From: Paracoccaceae bacterium
GTDB taxonomy: Bacteria; Pseudomonadota; Alphaproteobacteria; Rhodobacterales; Rhodobacteraceae
Length of the DNA: 64,000 nt
Direction: 5' to 3'
Assembly (NCBI GenBank): GCA_016936395.1
Contig: JAFGXY010000007.1
Coordinates: 1-64,000 of the forward strand
In this document: positions 63,134-64,000 of the stretch, piece after piece
How positions within the stretch are numbered: position 1 is the first letter of the stretch
Layout: each line of letters opens with the position of its first letter
The notes under the pieces: generated by a model
Databases searched by the model: none
What the model was told of the DNA's origin: nothing
The model's input: only the letters and a program-made list of their open reading frames with translations
Program-made: the position numbers and the translations under genes

Positions 63134-63534
63134 GACACTCCCACCGCCATCAGACGCTCTTCCCGCGGCAGCAGGCTGCGAAGCGATTTCAGAACCTGAT
63201 AATGCTGCCCGTCCACCACGGCTTTGCTGGCAACACTCAATTGCAGCCGACTGTCGGGATCCGTCAGCACCTGGCTCAATTGTTCGATGCCGCGCAAAAG
63301 TTGCAGATGGGCGTCCTTGGCATCCGCATCGCCAGACAGCACAAGCTGCGCGATATAACACACGCGGCGGACCGGGGTGTTCACCTCCTCGGGGTGGATT
63401 GCATCGCGCAAGCGCAGGATGTGCGCGTTGGGCGTCATGATGGCAAGCCGCGATCGCCGATCACCATTTTCGATCACCGCACCGTTGATCAGCACCCGTT
63501 CATGTGGCCCGAGTTTCAGGACAAGCCCGCTCAT
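63130..63534 (-). CDS. flbT: Flagellin mRNA regulator
   Basis: 134 residues. FlbT represses flagellin translation until the hook is complete, by binding the flagellin mRNA leader. Family motif LKLGPHERVLINGAVIENGD at the start and VCYIAQLVLSGDAD in the centre. Overlaps DUF1217 (ATGA) and flaF. Confidence 0.95.
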   Translation of the reverse strand: MSGLVLKLGPHERVLINGAVIENGDRRSRLAIMTPNAHILRLRDAIHPEEVNTPVRRVCYIAQLVLSGDADAKDAHLQLLRGIEQLSQVLTDPDSRLQLSVASKAVVDGQHYQVLKSLRSLLPREERLMAVGVS

Positions 63535-63908
63535 GATGCACCGCCCTGGCCGCGCAGGCCGCGCATGATGGCGGTGTTGATGTCGATCAGGGCTTCGACG
63601 CCAGCGGCGCCATCCCGAACGCGGCGGCTGTGAAGGGTGGTGAATTCGTACAGATAGAACAACTTTGCCCGCAAGGCGGACGGCAGGCCATTGCCCGGTG
63701 ACGCTACGTCAGCGGCAAGCGTTGACCACAGCAATTCATTTTCCGAAAGCGCGGCGATCAAGGCCGGAAACGCCTCTTTTCGGGCTTTCCAGGTGGCGGC
63801 AAGCTTTTGCGTGGCGCGCGCAAAGGCCTCGTATTCGATGCTGCGCATGGGGCGCAGGCTGGCATCCGGGCGCGCATAGCCCGTTCTCGACTGAATAAGC
63901 GCGTTCAC
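63531..63908 (-). CDS. flaF: Flagellin synthesis activator
   Basis: 125 residues. FlaF supports flagellin export and balances FlbT. Helical, with ALIQSRTGYARPDASLRPMR and IEYEAFARATQKLAA, and FLYEFTTLHSRRVRDGAAGV in the C-terminal half. A GTG at 63908 has AAGGA six bases upstream and matches the family N-terminus; the ATG at 63932 would add eight residues. Overlaps flbT by four bases. Confidence 0.92.
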   Translation of the reverse strand: MNALIQSRTGYARPDASLRPMRSIEYEAFARATQKLAATWKARKEAFPALIAALSENELLWSTLAADVASPGNGLPSALRAKLFYLYEFTTLHSRRVRDGAAGVEALIDINTAIMRGLRGQGGAS

Positions 63909-63954
63909 GGCGAATCCTTCGCGTTGCATCATGATGATGATCTGTCAGGGGAAG

Positions 63955-63976
63955 GGGCCGGGGTTTCCCCCGGCCC
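63955..63976. terminator. Hairpin between flagellin end and flaF
   Basis: Perfect 9-bp stem GGGCCGGGG / CCCCGGCCC with loop TTTC. It follows the flagellin stop by only a few bases on the minus strand. There is no long T-run, so it may protect or attenuate the flagellin transcript before flaF instead of stopping it fully. Confidence 0.6.
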
Positions 63977-63982
63977 AAGCCA

Positions 63983-64000
63983 TCAGCGGAACAGGGACAG
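63983..64000 (-). CDS. fliC: Flagellin C-terminus (fragment at window edge)
   Basis: The last five codons read LSLFR then TGA, which is how alphaproteobacterial flagellins end. The position directly upstream of flaF-flbT supports this. Too short to be certain; the gene continues past 64000. Confidence 0.6.
   Translation of the reverse strand: MSLFR

Noticed and set aside
1-64000. CRISPR arrays, prophage or insertion sequences with intact transposase
   Set aside because: No regularly spaced repeats, phage structural genes or complete transposases were seen; only the RAYT remnant at 4.8 kb.

Overview
The window looks like a chromosomal segment of an alphaproteobacterium of the order Rhodobacterales (Rhodobacteraceae-like; genus not determinable here). 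The basis is the high GC content, the FlaF/FlbT/DUF1217 flagellar set, DUF2794 and DUF4170 proteins, an IalB-family protein, and a GC-rich intergenic repeat of a kind I associate with this family. It has 65 protein-coding features, including two genes cut by the window edges (tuf at the left, probable flagellin at the right) and one broken transposase, plus one tRNA-Lys.

Positions 1-27 kb are mostly conserved genes in short operons: tuf, a lipoprotein, a methyltransferase, trpA, ychF, ettA, panB-panC, a flavin reductase, two divergent aldo/keto reductases, an MFS transporter, asd, a beta carbonic anhydrase, an M17 aminopeptidase with an NlpC/P60 enzyme, an asparaginase II, an IalB-like protein, rlmN, a fatty acid desaturase, uvrC, a pteridine-reductase-like SDR and an S49 peptidase. 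Between ychF and ettA (4.6-5.8 kb) lies a small accessory patch: a 25-residue membrane peptide, a frameshifted and truncated REP-associated transposase with a REP-like palindrome, and an AT-rich orphan gene.

Positions 27.1-41.4 kb hold the most interesting locus, a compact natural-product cluster on the minus strand: type I PKS (KS-AT-KR-DH-PCP-TE), family 2 glycosyltransferase, NRPS, and a phosphopantetheinyl transferase overlapping the NRPS gene. The NRPS starts with a formyltransferase domain, keeps only a condensation-domain C-lobe remnant, and has a luciferase-like monooxygenase inserted inside its adenylation domain. The adenylation pocket resembles glycine codes. The gene set suggests one N-formylated, possibly oxidised glycine extended by one reduced ketide unit, released by the thioesterase and perhaps glycosylated. 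A Wzy/O-antigen-ligase-like membrane protein and a tRNA-Lys lie just upstream. The PKS gene carries, in frame in its AT region, a copy of the repeat that is otherwise intergenic here.

Positions 41.7-51.3 kb return to conserved genes: tRNA-Lys, dapF-mtaB, mutY-alkB, a dciA-like gene with a DsbA-family oxidoreductase and a CaiB/BaiF CoA-transferase, and a lipid A/Kdo operon (DUF4170-waaA-lpxK).

Positions 51.4-64 kb are flagellar. On the plus strand are a lytic transglycosylase, flhA, fliR, flhB and a small helical protein. On the minus strand is flgB-flgC-fliE-fliQ-flgF-flgG-flgA-flgH-fliL, divergent from fliI. Then, on the minus strand, come DUF1217, flbT, flaF and the last codons of a probable flagellin gene. 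Together they encode export gate, export ATPase, rod, L-ring and flagellin-regulation functions; other flagellar genes must lie outside.
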